A stretch of 10,507 nt of DNA, taken from NCBI GenBank assembly GCA_038246575.1, contig JBBRVU010000153.1:1-10507 (forward strand), given 5' to 3'. Source of the stretch: JACCUZ01 sp038246575 (GTDB taxonomy: Bacteria; Actinomycetota; Actinomycetes; JACCUZ01). Both the position numbers and the translations under genes were made by a program. The notes under the pieces were generated by a model, which saw only the letters and a list, made by a program, of their open reading frames with translations, did no database searches and was not told the origin of the DNA. Within the stretch, counting starts at the first letter, position 1. Each line of letters opens with the position of its first letter. Shown one piece after another: positions 9,247 through 10,507 of the stretch.

Positions 9247-9657
9247 TCAGCGCAGCTCCTGGATGCGGATCAGGTTCCCGGCAGGGTCGCGGATGGCGCA
9301 GTCGCGAATGCCGTAGGGCTGCTCGGTCGGCTCCTGGACGACCTCGACCTCGCCGGCCCGCAGCCCTTCGAAGGTGGCATCTAGATCCTTGGTGGCCAGC
9401 AGGAGCGTGGCGTAGGTGCCCTTGGCCATCATCTCGGCGATCGTACGGCGCTCGTCATCGGTGATGCCGGGGTTCGCGCCGGGCGGGTTCAGGACGATTG
9501 ACGTGCCGGGCTGGTCGGCCGGACCGACCGTGATCCAGCGCATCAATCCCTTGCCCACGTCGTTGCGGACCTCGAAGCCGAGGACGTCGCGGTAGAAGGC
9601 CAGGGACGCGTCCGGGTCGTCGAGCGGGAGGAAGCTGGCGTTGATGGTGATGTCCAT
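9247..9657 (-). CDS. VOC-family (glyoxalase/bleomycin-resistance fold) protein
   Basis: The 136-residue protein has the paired beta-alpha-beta-beta-beta units of the vicinal oxygen chelate superfamily. Unit 1 begins MDITINASFLPLDDPDASLAFYRDVLGFEV, and unit 2 runs from YATLLLATKDLDATFEGL to a terminal RDPAGNLIRIQE. The usual first metal-ligand histidine is absent near the N-terminus and only the C-terminal glutamate is obvious, so a binding or sequestering role is as likely as catalysis. The frame is open upstream to 9735, but the ATG at 9657 is chosen because MDITIN opens the first strand and it leaves a 5-nt gap after the AraC stop; the longer form would lie inside the AraC gene and add no fold. 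No strong ribosome site is seen, so coupling to the upstream gene is likely. The UvrA-like gene follows about 25 nt downstream. Confidence 0.85.
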   Translation of the reverse strand: MDITINASFLPLDDPDASLAFYRDVLGFEVRNDVGKGLMRWITVGPADQPGTSIVLNPPGANPGITDDERRTIAEMMAKGTYATLLLATKDLDATFEGLRAGEVEVVQEPTEQPYGIRDCAIRDPAGNLIRIQELR

Positions 9658-9662
9658 GGCGG

Positions 9663-10112
9663 TCAGGCTAGGCGCGGCTCGGTGACCTGCGCTTCTCGAT
9701 TCCTGATCGGTCTGGTCACCTGTTTCGCGACACACGGCGGGAGCCCCGCGGTCGTCCGTCGTGCGTCCCGGCGGTAGGCACTGGGCGGCACCCCGACCAG
9801 CTCGGTGAAGCGGGTGCTGAACGTGCCCAGCGACGAGCAGCCGACCGCGAAGCAGACCTCGGTGACGCTGAGGTCGCCACGGTCCAACAGCGCCATCGCG
9901 CGCTCGATCCGCCGTGTCATCAGGTAGCTGTACGGCGACTCGCCGTAGGCCAGCCGGAACTGCCGGCTGAGGTGCCCGGCCGACATGTTCACGCCTCGGG
10001 CCAGAGCCTCGACGTCCAGCGGCAGCGCGTACTCCCGGTCGATCCGATCACGGACGCGCCGCAGCCGAGCGAGGTCGCTCAAGTGCGGTGCCGCGGCGGC
10101 TCTGCTCGTCAC
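9663..10112 (-). CDS. AraC-family transcriptional regulator, stand-alone DNA-binding domain
   Basis: The preferred product is 149 residues starting VTSRAAAAPH. It is almost entirely an AraC/XylS C-terminal domain. The first helix-turn-helix is LDVEALARGVNMSAGHLSRQF (about 32-52) and the second is VTEVCFAVGCSSLGTFSTRF (about 83-102), with the family signature ending near PSAYRR at 110-115. There is no N-terminal cupin or ligand-binding domain, so any signal must come another way. The longer frame to an ATG at 10181 adds 23 residues of low-complexity character with no ribosome site; the GTG at 10112 gives the compact form but also lacks a clear ribosome site. It lies directly upstream of the VOC and UvrA-like genes in the same direction and is probably their regulator. 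The C-terminal 30 residues after the domain are of unknown role. Confidence 0.87.
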   Translation of the reverse strand: MTSRAAAAPHLSDLARLRRVRDRIDREYALPLDVEALARGVNMSAGHLSRQFRLAYGESPYSYLMTRRIERAMALLDRGDLSVTEVCFAVGCSSLGTFSTRFTELVGVPPSAYRRDARRTTAGLPPCVAKQVTRPIRNREAQVTEPRLA

Positions 10113-10120
10113 GGCTAGAT

Positions 10121-10136
10121 CGTGCCACGTCGCACG
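10121..10136. promoter_or_regulatory. Candidate operator palindrome before the AraC-type gene
   Basis: CGTGCCACGTCGCACG is symmetric at 14 of 16 positions, with arms CGTGC and GCACG. It ends 9 bp upstream of the probable GTG start of the AraC-type gene. A site here could let a regulator repress the AraC-VOC-UvrA unit. If translation really starts at 10181 it would instead be coding, and AraC proteins more often bind direct repeats, so the call is tentative. Confidence 0.3.
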
Positions 10137-10357
10137 GACGTTGCCACCCGCACAGGTCGACGAAGTCCACGAGCCGTACATCGGGAGGTGGTCACGCAGC
10201 GGCGCGGATAGAGATGACCGCCAGCAGACCGGCCGTGTCGACAGTCACGCAGGCTGCCCCTTCGATCAGAAGAGCATCCAACGCACGCAGTCGTGTCGCC
10301 TCACCTGCTTCGCCCTTCGCGACAAGGCTTGCCCCCGGTGGGCTCGCGCTGCCGGCG
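10137..10357. other. Stretch without a convincing gene
   Basis: No supported gene or RNA is seen between the AraC-type gene and the GGDEF tail. On the - strand one frame is open from the window edge to a TGA at 10192-10194. Its last part reads plausibly (KGEAGEATRLRALDALLIEG, then VTVDTAGLLAVISIRAAA), but it lacks a good start, overlaps the GGDEF frame upstream, and its third positions are only about 64% G or C, lower than neighbouring genes. It may be a gene remnant. A + strand frame from an ATG at 10214 to the window end is antisense to it and also unconvincing. Confidence 0.4.
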
Positions 10358-10507
10358 TCACGGCGACGGTGGCTGCCGGTGCTCCGGAAGTCGTCCGCGG
10401 CGCACCTTGTTCGCGTACCTGGCCTCGTCGGCGGCCTCGAGCACTTCAGCGAGCCCGACGGTCTCGTTGCGGACCGCGCTGCCGGTGGAGCAGGGCAGGC
10501 CGGCGGC
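10358..10507 (-). CDS. C-terminal end of a probable GGDEF-domain (diguanylate cyclase) protein, partial
   Basis: The - strand frame enters at the window edge and stops with TGA at 10358-10360, giving 49 residues. The segment STGSAVRNE followed by LAEVLEAADEARYANKVRRGR matches the last strand and final helix of GGDEF domains, which typically read S-x-G-x-A ... L-x-x-AD-x-A-x-Y-x-x-K-x-x-GR. The catalytic GG(D/E)EF loop would lie outside the window, so it is unknown whether it makes cyclic di-GMP. It is transcribed in the same direction as the AraC-type gene but is separated from it by about 245 bp. Confidence 0.6.
   Translation of the reverse strand, partial: AAGLPCSTGSAVRNETVGLAEVLEAADEARYANKVRRGRLPEHRQPPSP

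Noticed and set aside
9658..9735. N-terminal extension of the VOC protein to an ATG at 9735.
   Set aside because: The 26 extra residues lie inside the AraC-type gene and add no fold; the internal ATG opens the first strand of the VOC domain.
10214..10507. + strand open frame from an ATG to the window end.
   Set aside because: It is antisense to the GGDEF tail, lacks a good ribosome site and gives a composition rich in Ala, Arg, Ser and Pro without any motif.

Overview
The window is high-GC DNA with G or C at most third codon positions, GTG as well as ATG starts, and Actinomycetota-type protein families (Acg-like nitroreductase, phosphoketolase with linked acetate kinase, class-II UvrA with a VOC/AraC pair). 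A Nocardioides-like or other non-mycobacterial actinomycete would fit, but the genus is an inference. No rRNA, tRNA, CRISPR array, insertion sequence or prophage gene is visible.

Left half, + strand (2-4927): the tail of an unidentified gene is followed by a single-domain universal stress protein (USP), a tandem-domain USP overlapping it by 4 nt, a full-length phosphoketolase (xfp) and an acetate kinase (ackA) 3 nt further on. The gaps between genes are 15, -4, 49 and 3 nt, so this looks like one operon. Phosphoketolase makes acetyl phosphate from xylulose-5-P or fructose-6-P, and acetate kinase turns acetyl phosphate and ADP into acetate and ATP. This is a short oxygen-independent ATP-yielding route placed beside stress proteins.

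Middle, - strand (4940-6755): an Acg-type nitroreductase homologue converges on ackA with only 12 bp between them. Its 112-bp upstream gap holds two degenerate DosR/DevR-like palindromes with centres 22 bp apart. Upstream of that is a metal-dependent 2-keto-4-pentenoate hydratase-like (MhpD/FAH-fold) gene with no other meta-cleavage genes in view. USPs, Acg proteins and a DosR-type box together resemble the mycobacterial dormancy regulon.

Right part, - strand (6828-10112): a compact AraC-type regulator > VOC-family protein > UvrA-like (DrrC/UvrA2-type) ATPase cluster, probably one transcription unit for xenobiotic or DNA-lesion tolerance. A 14-of-16 symmetric palindrome sits just upstream of the likely GTG start of the regulator. 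The last 150 bases are the C-terminal end of a probable GGDEF (diguanylate cyclase) protein on the - strand, cut by the window edge. The stretch between it and the AraC gene has no convincing gene.
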